The notes: a model not told the origin generated them from the sequence alone. A stretch of 64,000 nucleotides of DNA from JBGLNL01 sp046484125 (GCA_046484125.1 JAWOBX010000043.1:5283-69282), one strand, 5' to 3'. Positions 1-8,496 are shown, counted from the first letter of the stretch. Numbers and translations are program-made.

Positions 1-554
1 ATGGCTGAAAGAATGTTCTTGCCTGTATCGAAATCAAGGTCCCCGGTTGGCTCATCGGCCAGTATAATCGGCGGGTCCTTCACCAGAGCCCTGGCAATGG
101 CTACCCTTTGCTGTTCTCCACCGGATAACTCGCTGGGGTAATGCTCCCCCCGCGCCTCAAGCCCAACCTCGGCCAGAATCTCTGTTATGCCCCGAGGATT
201 TTCAACCAGTTCTGCGGCGAATTCAACGTTCTCTCTCGCGGTAAGGGATGGAATTAGATTGAAAAACTGGAATATGAATCCAATATGGTTCCGCCGGTAC
301 CTGGTCAAGCCTTTTTCATCCAGTGATGTTATTTCAATTCCGTCCGATTTAATTTTGCCCGACGTGGGTTTATCAATACCGCCTATTAGATTAAGCAGCG
401 TGGTTTTGCCCGAGCCGCTGGGGCCCAGTATCACCAGGAACTCGCCCCTGCGGACCTGAAGTGATATATCGGATAAGGCTTCCACTTGAACCTCGCCCAT
501 CTGATAGACCCTTGAGACATTCTCAAGATTAATTAACAGGTTGTTCTCAGCCAT
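1..554 (-). CDS. ABC transporter ATP-binding protein, LolD/MacB type (partial, 3' end outside window)
   Basis: Reading the complement from ATG at 554 gives about 184 residues of an ABC ATPase that hydrolyses ATP to drive a separate membrane permease. Visible motifs in order: Walker A GPSGSGKTT near residue 44, a Q-loop at FIFQFFNL, the signature LSGGEQQR and Walker B IILADEPTGDLD. The wording DEPTGDLD and the short N-terminus place it with the MacB/LolD/FtsE group, which usually works with a FtsX-like permease; that gene would lie beyond the window edge. The start codon overlaps the end of the upstream tetR gene by 8 nt, so the two are very probably co-transcribed and the exporter is likely under TetR control. 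The substrate cannot be told from this fragment. Confidence is high for the family and low for specificity. Confidence 0.93.
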   Translation of the reverse strand, partial: MAENNLLINLENVSRVYQMGEVQVEALSDISLQVRRGEFLVILGPSGSGKTTLLNLIGGIDKPTSGKIKSDGIEITSLDEKGLTRYRRNHIGFIFQFFNLIPSLTARENVEFAAELVENPRGITEILAEVGLEARGEHYPSELSGGEQQRVAIARALVKDPPIILADEPTGDLDFDTGKNILSA

Positions 555-1137
555 TATCTTCCCCCGCTGTGCAAAAGAATTTCTCTTCAAGGATTGAGAT
601 GGTTGATTCCTTGTCAAGCATGCCGGGCATCATTACGGCTATGCCCATTAAGGCGTCGAGCGCAAGGACACAAAATCTGGCTACCTGTTCCGGCCTGCTC
701 TCACCAATCTGGGCGAAAAGCGGTGTAACACGTTCGATAAACGGATTTATCCATTCTCTATATCCTGATGTGAACATCTCTTCAAGTTCCGGCTGAGCCG
801 CGAGTTGCCACCCGAAACGGATAACTTCCGGGTTAGCCTCAGCTGTTTCGACGCAATTCCATGCCAGCGCTCGAAGTTTTTCTTGAGGGGGCATTTCTTT
901 ATCAAGTATTTGCAGAAGCGGCTCAAACAGAGGGATGGTCAGGTGTTCGAACATCTGTCGGAATATCTCCTCTTTCGATCTGAAGTGCCAGTATAAATTT
1001 CCCTTGCTCACGCCAGCACTTCTGGCGATTTCATCTACACTCACACCATGATATCCGCTTTGAGAAAACAGTTCTGCCGCCGCCTCAATAATCTGATTTT
1101 TTCTCTGGACGGATTTCTGCTTGCGATTTGTCTTCAC
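547..1137 (-). CDS. TetR/AcrR family transcriptional regulator
   Basis: A 196-residue one-component repressor of TetR type. The N-terminal helix-turn-helix is clear: residues about 14-60 carry IIEAAAELFSQSGYHGVSVD followed by EIARSAGVSKGNLYWHF. The C-terminal two thirds is the variable ligand-binding domain and gives no ligand clue. The start is GTG at 1137, supported by AGGTG about 8 nt upstream on the complement. It is the first gene of a unit with the ABC ATPase, overlapping it by 8 nt. A promoter and a 14-bp perfect palindrome lie about 100 bp upstream, so autoregulation and substrate-induced expression of the exporter is the natural reading. The effector molecule is unknown. Confidence 0.93.
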   Translation of the reverse strand: MKTNRKQKSVQRKNQIIEAAAELFSQSGYHGVSVDEIARSAGVSKGNLYWHFRSKEEIFRQMFEHLTIPLFEPLLQILDKEMPPQEKLRALAWNCVETAEANPEVIRFGWQLAAQPELEEMFTSGYREWINPFIERVTPLFAQIGESRPEQVARFCVLALDALMGIAVMMPGMLDKESTISILEEKFFCTAGEDNG

Positions 1138-1237
1138 TGCTTTTCACCTGTTAGTTGTGGAGCCTCAACCAATTTTACCGTGACTGCGATACATTACGAT
1201 GGTAAAGGCAAAATTACGCTCACAGATAATGTAATAT

Positions 1238-1251
1238 ACCGACCGGTCGGT
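1238..1251. promoter_or_regulatory. Probable TetR operator (14-bp perfect palindrome)
   Basis: ACCGACCGGTCGGT is a perfect palindrome of the kind bound by many TetR-family dimers. It begins 8 bp downstream of the -10 box of the tetR promoter (minus strand), so it covers the transcription start region. That geometry is expected for a repressor that blocks its own promoter. Binding by the adjacent TetR protein is inferred from position. Confidence 0.7.
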
Positions 1252-1259
1252 TTGTTGCG

Positions 1260-1288
1260 ATTGTAAGCGCATATCTGAATAAAGTCAA
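1260..1288 (-). promoter_or_regulatory. Sigma-70 type promoter of the tetR-ABC unit
   Basis: On the complement, a -35 box TTGACT (1288-1283), a 17-nt spacer and a -10 box TACAAT (1265-1260) match the sigma-70 consensus closely. The predicted start falls at the edge of the palindromic operator at 1238-1251. Confidence 0.7.
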
Positions 1289-1361
1289 GAGCATGGCTGG
1301 TATATAGTGACGCGGATTGTAACGGAGGTGTCCTGGTACCCTGTAATTTGCCGAGTGCAAT

Positions 1362-2123
1362 TCACTCTTCCAAATTACATGGATCCCACTCTATCACCCG
1401 GCTTTTCAATGCCTCGGAAATGGCCTGTTTCAAATTGGATTGCTTAAGCTGTCTTATATTAAGCACATTTTCGACCGTAATGGAGTCGAACCGCTCCAGA
1501 AAACGGCATTGCCTGCGAAATGAGAGAACAGTGGTTTTCTCACCACCATAGAAGAGGTATCGAAGCTCCCTGGAATAGGGTTGTAACTGGTTTATCGAAT
1601 GATTGCAGACCCTGGAGAAGAATGTTTCCATCTGTTTTTCACGATGGCGCTTGAATCGACCCTCCGAAGATCCGCCTTTCTTGTGGCGTGAGTGTACCAG
1701 ACCCGTGCCGACCTTGCTGGATACCATCTGTTCGCCATAGAATACGCCTATAGCGTAACTGCCCAGATGCAACAGTACAAGCGCTGTTGTATGATCCCGT
1801 TGAAGAAGCGAACGAATAGGTTCCGTCCAGGAGTGTTTTGAAAGAACCTGTTTTTCCAGAGGAAGCGGCGGCAGAATGAGAACCATATCACCACTCTCTC
1901 TCAAGAAGAGTGCTGCTCCGGTTTTGGAGCCATGAATAATATCGCCAGGTTCGGATGTGTTCTCCGGTGCGCCCTGCAGGTTTTGGAGAATTTCACGTAT
2001 TGTGGCAATCGGCATTCCCGCTGGAAGGTAGAGCGAAAGCTCGATATTACCTGAGCTCTCTAGTTCGCTCAGAAGTTCAAGCACGCGGTTACGGGTCATT
2101 AGCTTGCTGGAATTAACCGACAT
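1362..2123 (-). CDS. acVLRF1-type (Vms1-like) peptidyl-tRNA hydrolase / release factor
   Basis: A 253-residue protein with the central block HSRHKKGG-SSEGRFKRHREKQ (residues about 144-165). This is the loop typical of VLRF1-type members of the eRF1 release-factor superfamily, which cut peptidyl-tRNA on stalled 50S subunits. The N-terminal part looks like the weakly conserved extension of the actinobacterial/Chloroflexi branch (acVLRF1), and the C-terminal part (RELRYLFYGGEKTTVL onward) resembles the rest of that fold. In the family this loop normally carries a conserved glutamine after the Gly/Ser stretch; here the aligned residue appears to be Glu (GGSSEGRF), so hydrolysis should be tested rather than assumed. 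The gene lies 81 bp downstream of mutS2 on the same strand, which suggests a shared role in ribosome rescue. Family assignment is from motif memory. Confidence 0.75.
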   Translation of the reverse strand: MSVNSSKLMTRNRVLELLSELESSGNIELSLYLPAGMPIATIREILQNLQGAPENTSEPGDIIHGSKTGAALFLRESGDMVLILPPLPLEKQVLSKHSWTEPIRSLLQRDHTTALVLLHLGSYAIGVFYGEQMVSSKVGTGLVHSRHKKGGSSEGRFKRHREKQMETFFSRVCNHSINQLQPYSRELRYLFYGGEKTTVLSFRRQCRFLERFDSITVENVLNIRQLKQSNLKQAISEALKSRVIEWDPCNLEE

Positions 2124-2204
2124 GATCTTTTAAAAATCTTAATTCATTTGTTGTATTTGCACTTCTTTTGGTGACTGAGTGAGAAAACGGGCTATCCAGA
2201 AAAT

Positions 2205-4583
2205 TCAGAGCATTGCTATGGTAACCCCATCCCCTCCCTCCTCCTGCTTCCCGCTCCTGAACGAACGCACCAGAGGATGGGAAGCAAGCATATCTCTAAC
2301 GACCTGCCTTGCCGTACCGGTACCGTATCCGTGAATTATACGCACCTGTTTGAAACCGGCGATTGAAACGTCGTTTAAATATGTGTCAAGTTCGGGCTCT
2401 ATCTCATCAGCCCGTTTTCCGCGGAGGTCAAGCTCAAGAGACCGTGGCGTACTTTTCTCAGACTTCTTAACCGTGTATGACCGTTTAACCGGTGTTTCTG
2501 CTTCCTCTTCAATCCTTTCGACTTCATTCTCGTCCACCTTTATCATGGTACGACCGGCCTGGACCTCAATCTGTCCCGTTTTGTCCGGCGGTGAGGTAAC
2601 CGTGCCCCGTATGGTGGTATCAAGCACTCTGACCGAGTCACCAACGGATATTGACTGAGAATCGGGAGTTTTTTCAACCTCGCCTGAACGAGACGGCTGA
2701 GTGAGCCATCTGGTGGAATCGAGCTGCTCATGCGCGGTTTCCAGGGTGGATTTTGCCTCAGATATGCTGTCTCTTGATTTCTCTTTCTTCAACATGGATG
2801 CAGCCTGCTGGATTTCCCTGCGCAATTGCGCTGCTTCTCTTATGATTCTCTCCTTTTCGTCCCTGAGCAGGATTTGTTGCTCTTCCTCCATATTTCGGAT
2901 ATCGAATTCTATGCGGTTTCTGAATTCTAACAACTGCTCTCTTTCTCGCTCCAGTTCCTCACGTACCGAACGGATAGCTTCCTGCTCGCTTGCCATCCCG
3001 TCAAGCAATGATTCCATCTGAGAAGAACCGTGAGGCATCATCTCCCTTGCCTGGTCGATGATGGCAGCCGGCAGGCCCAGGTGCGAAGCAACCGCAAAGG
3101 CGTTGCTTCCCCCGGGAATACCCATAACCATGCGATAGGTTGGTGCCAGGGTAGCCGGATCGAATTCCATCGAAGCGTTACTGAGCCCCGGTGTTGCGTG
3201 GGCGAACACTTTGAGTTCACTGTAGTGTGTGGTGGCTGCCACCAGCGCCCCCATAGAGAGAAAATGCAGCATAATGGCCCGGGCCAGCGCCGACCCTTCA
3301 GCCGGATCGGTACTCGTTCCAAGTTCATCCAGCAATATAAGGCTCCGGTCAGTGGCGACCTGAATTATGCGTATTATGTTTCCCATGTGCCAGCTGAAGC
3401 TGGAAACCGTTTCCTCTATGCTTTGTTCGTCGCCTATGTCGGCGTAGATACTGTCAAAAACAGGTAGTTTACTCCCCTCCGCCGCGGGGATGGGCACGCC
3501 CGATTGAGCCATGGCTACCATCAGTCCGATTGTTTTCAAAGATACTGTCTTGCCGCCGGTGTTGGGACCCGTGATTACCAGTCCGGAGAAATCGTCTCCA
3601 AGTTCCACAGTTAGGGGCACCGCCCTTTGACCCAGGAGAGGATGCCTGGCGCTTAGAAGCTGAACGCCGCTTCGTTCCCTGCCTGTTCCCGTTCCGCCAT
3701 TGACTATTTCAGGTTCAATGGCATTAACCGCCATGGCGTATCTTGCCTTTGCAAGGGCGAGATCCAGTTCCCCCATTGATGACAGGTTGTTTAAAATATC
3801 GGTGTGGTGCTCGGCAACCTGCTCGCTGAGGAACGTGAGCAGTCTCTGAATCTCGCGCTCCTCTTCAAGAGAAAGCTGGCGCAACTTGTTGCCCAGTTCG
3901 ACGATGCTCATTGGCTCTATGAATACCGTCGCTCCGGTGTTGGATACATCGTGAATTATCCCCTTGATCTCCCTTTGATACTCGATCTTGAGAGGGATTA
4001 CATATCTGCCAGACCTTTCGGTGATGAGTGATTCCTGTAAAAACGGCTGGATATCCTCTGATTTTATTAGATTTTCCAGGCGGTTAGTGAGGTTCCTCTT
4101 TGTATCTTTCAGCTCCCGGCGTATTCCCTCAAGCTCGGCGGTCGCGGTGTCAAGGATCTCCCCGGACGGATCGATACACTGGTCTATTATCTCTTCGAGA
4201 TGGGGTAACGGCATAACGTTTTTAGCGATATCATAAAGCGCGGGGAAATCCAATGAAAGCTTTCTGAAACTGGAGTAAACACGGTTGGAAGCTGAAAGCA
4301 CGGACCGTATTTCCAGCAGCGACATGGGCTCAAGTATTCTGGCGCGTGTGGACATATCCACTGTGTGGCGAACGTCGGTCAAATTGCTCAGTGTGAAGCC
4401 GGGCTCAACAGAAAGGAACCGGCGAGCCTCGGCCGACTGGGCCAATAGCAGAGATATATCTCCCGGGTTTGAAGAGGGAAACAGGGAATGAGCCAGTTCC
4501 TGGCCGAGGGGGAAGTCAGTGTAACTGGCAAGTATCTCCCTGATTCGGGGGAATTCAAGCATTTCCAGGCTTTTGATGTCCAT
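2205..4583 (-). CDS. mutS2: MutS2 family ATPase/endonuclease with Smr domain
   Basis: A 792-residue MutS2. Order of parts: N-terminal core, Walker A GPNTGGKT near residue 336, Walker B LILLDELGTSTDP near 415, a long Glu/Arg-rich coiled coil (about 500-620), a small KOW-like beta region (SVGDSVRVLD), and a C-terminal Smr nuclease domain with LDLRG and HGYGTG from about residue 714. MutS2 was first linked to suppressing recombination; later work in Bacillus subtilis showed it binds and splits collided ribosomes. The open frame extends upstream to 4652, but ATG 4583 (MDIKSLEMLEF) matches the family start and has GGAGAG upstream. The VLRF1-like gene follows directly. Walker B has ST where many homologues have AGT, a mild variation. 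Confidence 0.95.
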   Translation of the reverse strand: MDIKSLEMLEFPRIREILASYTDFPLGQELAHSLFPSSNPGDISLLLAQSAEARRFLSVEPGFTLSNLTDVRHTVDMSTRARILEPMSLLEIRSVLSASNRVYSSFRKLSLDFPALYDIAKNVMPLPHLEEIIDQCIDPSGEILDTATAELEGIRRELKDTKRNLTNRLENLIKSEDIQPFLQESLITERSGRYVIPLKIEYQREIKGIIHDVSNTGATVFIEPMSIVELGNKLRQLSLEEEREIQRLLTFLSEQVAEHHTDILNNLSSMGELDLALAKARYAMAVNAIEPEIVNGGTGTGRERSGVQLLSARHPLLGQRAVPLTVELGDDFSGLVITGPNTGGKTVSLKTIGLMVAMAQSGVPIPAAEGSKLPVFDSIYADIGDEQSIEETVSSFSWHMGNIIRIIQVATDRSLILLDELGTSTDPAEGSALARAIMLHFLSMGALVAATTHYSELKVFAHATPGLSNASMEFDPATLAPTYRMVMGIPGGSNAFAVASHLGLPAAIIDQAREMMPHGSSQMESLLDGMASEQEAIRSVREELEREREQLLEFRNRIEFDIRNMEEEQQILLRDEKERIIREAAQLRREIQQAASMLKKEKSRDSISEAKSTLETAHEQLDSTRWLTQPSRSGEVEKTPDSQSISVGDSVRVLDTTIRGTVTSPPDKTGQIEVQAGRTMIKVDENEVERIEEEAETPVKRSYTVKKSEKSTPRSLELDLRGKRADEIEPELDTYLNDVSIAGFKQVRIIHGYGTGTARQVVRDMLASHPLVRSFRSGKQEEGGDGVTIAML

Positions 4584-4675
4584 TTGCTTTAACTGCTCTC
4601 CGTGTATAATTTTACGTATTTGTCGAATAGATTTCCACCCGGTGAATAACAACTGGTCTCAGCTTGAAAAAATGA

Positions 4676-4681
4676 TATAAT
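4676..4681 (+). promoter_or_regulatory. -10 box TATAAT, possible leaderless promoter for the MFS gene
   Basis: A perfect TATAAT lies 8 bp before the ATG at 4689. No convincing -35 box was found at the usual distance and no Shine-Dalgarno sequence precedes the start, so the transcript may begin at or next to the start codon. Confidence 0.4.
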
Positions 4682-4685
4682 CTGG

Positions 4686-6050
4686 TTGATGCGATTCTCC
4701 AATTCTTCCAGTAACGACAGCGGGAACACCTCACCAGCCCCTTCCGGCTCCAGTTTTGTTCATCAGTGGATGGTTGTTGCCTGTTGTACTGTCCTCATCA
4801 TGGTTTCAGTCGGTGTTTCTTACTCGTTCGGGTTCTTTTTCCTTTCACTGCAGAATGAGTTTGGCTGGGACAGGATGGATACTTCAGTGGTTTTTTCAGT
4901 ATATATGGTCGTAGCAGGCCTGACTGGCGTGCTTGCGGTAGTGGCACTGAAGAGGTTTGGCGCAAGAACGGTCCTACTGATTATGGGAGCGACTGCAGGA
5001 CTGAGCCTGTTCATCGCGTCCAAAATGGAATCGCAATGGCTGTTCTGCCTGGCTTACAGCGCAATGCTGCCGCAGGGGATAGGAGGCATGTATCTGATCG
5101 CCATGATAACCGGAGCCCGGCGGTGGAAAGGAGGCGTGAATACCGCCTATCTGGTTATCGGAACCGGAATTGGACTGGGCGGCATTGTCATGGCACCTGT
5201 CTGTGCCAGGCTGATCACCGCTTATGGATGGCGTGATGCGTACCTCATTCTAGGGATAATCACGGCGGCGGTTTTCCTGCTGATCGGGATGTATTTAAAG
5301 GATTCTGCCTTAACGTACCGCCGAAGTGAAACTCAAGCGCCGATTTCGGGTGGGACTGAAAACTATTATGATGGCCGGAGCCGGGAATCGGGAAAAGGCG
5401 GTTCGGTCTCGCGCAATACCTGGCTGGTACCCATACTATGGCTTTCGTGTTCTTTCTCTCTGCATATCGCGGTGGTACATATTATCCCCAGGATTTCCGA
5501 TATGGGGTATTCTCTTGATGAGGCGGCCAGGGTCATCATCCTCATGGGGGTGGCTATGGTTTTATCAAGGATATTCACCGCGAATATATCCGAATCGGTT
5601 GACCGGAAGTTTGTCGGGATCGCTTTCGCGCTGATAGGGTCGATAGCCATGTTCTGGCTGGTTGAAGTTAATGATATCTGGGGTGCCTGTTTATTCGCCG
5701 CCTTATGCGGTATGTCATGGGGTGGAATCGGCCCGGCTGTGATTAAATTTACCAGTGATCAATGGATAAGAGATGAAGACGGGGCCAGAGACAGAATGGC
5801 GTGGGCGGGGTGGATTGGCGGAGGCGCGCTTGGAGCTTTCTTCGGCGGCTGGGCCTTTGAGCTTGCTGACCACTATAAATTCGCCTTCTTTTGCGGTGCC
5901 GGGGCAATGATGCTCGCGACCGTATGCCTCTGGAATCTCAAGTTGACTGAAAACGAAGAGAAACCGGATGCCGGAGTAATCCGATCAGGTTTTACAGGTG
6001 ATAACAGCGTTCTAGACAGTGACGACAGAAGCGAGATTGCGGAAAAGTGA
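4686..6050 (+). CDS. MFS transporter, monocarboxylate/oxalate-formate-like
   Basis: A 454-residue integral membrane protein with the pattern of twelve transmembrane helices in two blocks: about residues 30-190 and 240-425, separated by a hydrophilic loop near 205-240. The first helix region (VSVGVSYSFGFFFLSLQNEFGWDR) and the RFGARTVLLIMG loop resemble the OFA/monocarboxylate branch of the major facilitator superfamily, which moves organic anions by symport or antiport. The C-terminus is a hydrophilic acidic tail. Start is TTG 4686 or ATG 4689; there is no ribosome binding site in front of either. It is transcribed divergently from mutS2 and sits at the head of a run of plus-strand genes for small hydrolases. 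The substrate cannot be deduced. Confidence 0.85.
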   Translation: MMRFSNSSSNDSGNTSPAPSGSSFVHQWMVVACCTVLIMVSVGVSYSFGFFFLSLQNEFGWDRMDTSVVFSVYMVVAGLTGVLAVVALKRFGARTVLLIMGATAGLSLFIASKMESQWLFCLAYSAMLPQGIGGMYLIAMITGARRWKGGVNTAYLVIGTGIGLGGIVMAPVCARLITAYGWRDAYLILGIITAAVFLLIGMYLKDSALTYRRSETQAPISGGTENYYDGRSRESGKGGSVSRNTWLVPILWLSCSFSLHIAVVHIIPRISDMGYSLDEAARVIILMGVAMVLSRIFTANISESVDRKFVGIAFALIGSIAMFWLVEVNDIWGACLFAALCGMSWGGIGPAVIKFTSDQWIRDEDGARDRMAWAGWIGGGALGAFFGGWAFELADHYKFAFFCGAGAMMLATVCLWNLKLTENEEKPDAGVIRSGFTGDNSVLDSDDRSEIAEK

Positions 6051-6120
6051 TACGTCATTCGGCCGGGAGGCTGTCTGAAAATTGAACGAATTTTCCTTAA
6101 AAGATACGGGAGAAATGCTG

Positions 6121-6684
6121 ATGGAGACAGGGTACACTCGTGAAAAAGCGCTTGATTTGCTTAAAGAGTACAATAGCAGTGAAAGTCTTCTCAAACACGC
6201 TTACGCTGTGGAGGCGGTGATGCGTTATATGGCTCGAAAATTCGGTGAGGATGAGGATAAGTGGGGGATAGTCGGTCTGCTCCACGACCTGGATTACGAG
6301 CGTTTTCCCGAAGAGCATTGTGACAAGACGCGGCAGATACTCGAGGATAAGGGGTGGCCGGAGGAGTACATCAGAGCTGTAGTATCACATGGTTGGGGGA
6401 TGCATAATGATGTCGAGCCGAAAAGCCTGATGGAGAAAACGCTCTACGCTGTGGATGAACTGACGGGGCTGGTTATAGCTGCGGCTCTGGTGAGGCCTTC
6501 CAGGAGTGTAATGGACCTTGAAGCGAAGTCGGTCATCAAGAAATGGAAGGATAAATCATTTGCCGCGGGAGTCAACCGCTCAGTGATTGAAACGGGAGTC
6601 GGGATGCTTGGTATGGATCTCAAAGAGGTGATAAACGATACTGTAATGGGAATGCGGGATGTGGCGGGCGTGATCGATTTATGA
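6121..6684 (+). CDS. HD-domain phosphohydrolase family protein
   Basis: A 187-residue HD-superfamily protein. The metal-binding signature is visible as LLKHAYAVEAVMRYMA (first His, about residues 20-35) and LLHDLDYERFPEEH (HD pair, about 55-68), with a further His in VVSHGWGMHND. Such proteins hydrolyse nucleotides or other phosphate esters; the substrate of this short, single-domain type is not known. ATG 6121 gives METGYTREKALDLLKEY, the usual start of the family, with GGGAG 8 nt upstream. A TTG at 6082 with GGGAGG 11 nt upstream would add 13 residues and cannot be excluded. It lies 30-70 bp after the MFS gene and 9 bp before the next gene, so probably in one operon. Confidence 0.85.
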   Translation: METGYTREKALDLLKEYNSSESLLKHAYAVEAVMRYMARKFGEDEDKWGIVGLLHDLDYERFPEEHCDKTRQILEDKGWPEEYIRAVVSHGWGMHNDVEPKSLMEKTLYAVDELTGLVIAAALVRPSRSVMDLEAKSVIKKWKDKSFAAGVNRSVIETGVGMLGMDLKEVINDTVMGMRDVAGVIDL

Positions 6685-6693
6685 GGTTGGGAA

Positions 6694-7365
6694 TTGGCAA
6701 GAGCGCTGAAAGTAACCAGTGACATATACATGGTTGGGGATTCCAGCCTATCGCACCCCTACGATTGCTCGGTTTATCTGGTTGATGCCGGCGAACTGGT
6801 GTTGATCGATTGTGGAGCGGGATTGAGCTATACCACTTTGATCGACAATATAAAAAGTACCGGGCGGGATATCCGAATGCTTAAAGCTATTCTGGTGACG
6901 CATGCCCACATTGACCACATAGGAGCCCTGAAAAGATTCAAGGATGAATTTGGAGTAGATATCATAGCGCATCAGCTTGACGCGCAAGCCATCGAGACGG
7001 GAAGGGGTGTGGGAGCCGAAATGTACGGGGTTGATTATGAGCCGTGTCAGGTAAATACCAAAATAGAGGGTGAAGAGCAAATCATCGCCGCCGGTGAGAA
7101 GGAAATAAGAGTATTGCATATTCCCGGACATACTCAGGGAAGTATTGCCGCGTACATTGATTCACCTGAGGAAAGAATATTGTTCGGGCAGGATATTCAC
7201 GGTCCGTACATTCCACAGTGGGGAGCCGATATCGAAAAGGCCCGCGAGTCACTCCAGAAGCTGATAGACCTGAAAGCGGATACACTTTGCGAGGGACATT
7301 TCGGTATATACAGGCCGGCGAAATCGGTGGAAGAATATATTCGAGGGTATCTCAACAGCATATAG
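6694..7365 (+). CDS. Metallo-beta-lactamase fold hydrolase
   Basis: A 223-residue protein of the MBL superfamily, glyoxalase II-like branch. The metal site motif THAHIDH is at about residues 70-76. Further ligands are the His of IPGHTQGS (about 149), the Asp of LFGQDIHG (about 169) and the His of CEGHFG near 203. The family hydrolyses thioesters and other esters at a dinuclear metal centre. The TTG start at 6694 follows a GAGG 7-8 nt upstream and lies 9 bp after the HD gene. It sits next to an alpha/beta hydrolase, so the run looks like small-molecule detoxification or catabolism. The substrate is unknown. Confidence 0.9.
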   Translation: MARALKVTSDIYMVGDSSLSHPYDCSVYLVDAGELVLIDCGAGLSYTTLIDNIKSTGRDIRMLKAILVTHAHIDHIGALKRFKDEFGVDIIAHQLDAQAIETGRGVGAEMYGVDYEPCQVNTKIEGEEQIIAAGEKEIRVLHIPGHTQGSIAAYIDSPEERILFGQDIHGPYIPQWGADIEKARESLQKLIDLKADTLCEGHFGIYRPAKSVEEYIRGYLNSI

Positions 7366-7409
7366 TCCGGTACCTCATGCAAATATCCAGAGCTTGTAAT
7401 TCCCGCAAA

Positions 7410-8234
7410 ATGCCAGATCCTCTGAATAGATACGTCACAATAGATGGCCGTTCCATCCATTTCCTGGAATGGGGCAACAGCAGCGACCCCACGGTTATAT
7501 TACTTCACGGCCTTTTCGGCAACGCTCATTACTGGGATTTCCTAGGGTACGAACTGAGCAGTCAATATCATATTATCGCGATTGACCAGAGAGGACACGG
7601 TGACAGCCAGTGGTCAGGAAAATACGGGCCGGTCGATTATGTTTCTGACCTGGAGGAATTCGTTGAAGTGATGGGCTATACCAGGTTTGCCTTAATAGGG
7701 CACTCAATGGGAGGGATAACCGCGATACTCTATGCCTCGCGGCACCCGGAGAGGGTGTCAAGCCTGATGATAGTCGATATCGGTCCGCGTCTGGATACAG
7801 CGGGGACTGATAGAATGATTAGACAAATGGCCTCGGAACCGGAGTTCTTTGATTCCATGGAAGGTGCATTTCGCTATGTCAGGGATGTCGAGCCGTTCTG
7901 CAGCGATGCTTTTATCAGGCACCAGTTGAGAACGGCGTTGCGCTCTGGCGAAGATGGGAAACTATACTTTAAATTCGATAAAGCTCTGCGCCAAATTCCT
8001 ATTCGTTCTCCGGAATGGTTATGGGAACACCTGGTCTCCGTCTTGTGTCCGGCTCTTGTGATTCGTGGCCGGGAGAGCGACATTCTTTCGCGTGAAATGG
8101 CAAATGAAATGACGAAGCAGTTACCATATGGTTCGATGGTTGAGATAGAAAGAGCCGGACATGGTGTCCCGGCTGAAAATCCGGATGCATTTCTGGCTGA
8201 AGTGAAACGAATTCTTTGCACACAGAGAGAGTGA
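7410..8234 (+). CDS. Alpha/beta hydrolase
   Basis: A 274-residue alpha/beta-hydrolase fold enzyme. The oxyanion region LLHGLFGNAHYWD (about residues 28-40), the nucleophile elbow GHSMGG (Ser near 96), the acid in the RGRESD block and the C-terminal catalytic His in ERAGHGVPAENPD are all present. It resembles the broad 2-hydroxymuconate hydrolase/haloperoxidase-like group that cleaves C-C or ester bonds; the substrate cannot be assigned. The open frame runs back to 7218 inside the previous gene. ATG 7410 (MPDPLNRYVTIDG) is the most natural start and ATG 7377 is an alternative; neither has a strong ribosome binding site. A strong bidirectional terminator follows at 8464. Confidence 0.88.
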   Translation: MPDPLNRYVTIDGRSIHFLEWGNSSDPTVILLHGLFGNAHYWDFLGYELSSQYHIIAIDQRGHGDSQWSGKYGPVDYVSDLEEFVEVMGYTRFALIGHSMGGITAILYASRHPERVSSLMIVDIGPRLDTAGTDRMIRQMASEPEFFDSMEGAFRYVRDVEPFCSDAFIRHQLRTALRSGEDGKLYFKFDKALRQIPIRSPEWLWEHLVSVLCPALVIRGRESDILSREMANEMTKQLPYGSMVEIERAGHGVPAENPDAFLAEVKRILCTQRE

Positions 8235-8388
8235 AACAGGATAGGGATTGCCGCTGATGATTAATCACCCCCAGTTGGTCTATATCTTGACTGACGGAAC
8301 ACCCACTCTGGCCCGCTAAACACATGTTAGGAGATGGGTGCCGAATCAATCCCTGTTTTACCGGTTGTGTCACCCAGCCTTGAGAAAG

Positions 8389-8454
8389 CCTTAAGACTTC
8401 GGGGGTACCTTAAGAGCCGTGAAGCCATCACTCATTGAAGAGGTTCTTCAGGGG
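8389..8454 (-). repeat. Degenerate copy of the window's MITE-like intergenic repeat
   Basis: On the complement this stretch reads GAAGAACCTCTTCAATGAG followed by TGATGGCTTCACGG. It aligns with the 5' end of the 107-bp repeat found intact elsewhere (for example 20572-20679). The G-rich and C-rich hairpin arms are mostly lost. The 298-bp gap between the two converging genes also holds the terminator at 8464. Confidence 0.45.
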
Positions 8455-8463
8455 TCATGAAAT

Positions 8464-8496
8464 AAATGAGGTGAGCTGAATCAGCTCACCTCATTT
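8464..8496. terminator. Bidirectional intrinsic terminator
   Basis: AAATGAGGTGAGCTGA (8464-8479) is exactly complementary to 8481-8496, giving a 16-bp stem with A/T tracts at both ends. It lies between the converging alpha/beta hydrolase (+) and acyl-CoA synthetase (-) genes and can end transcription from both sides. Confidence 0.9.

Noticed and set aside
3030..3467. 145-codon open frame antisense to mutS2
   Set aside because: Lies over the conserved ATPase region of mutS2 and has no recognisable domain.
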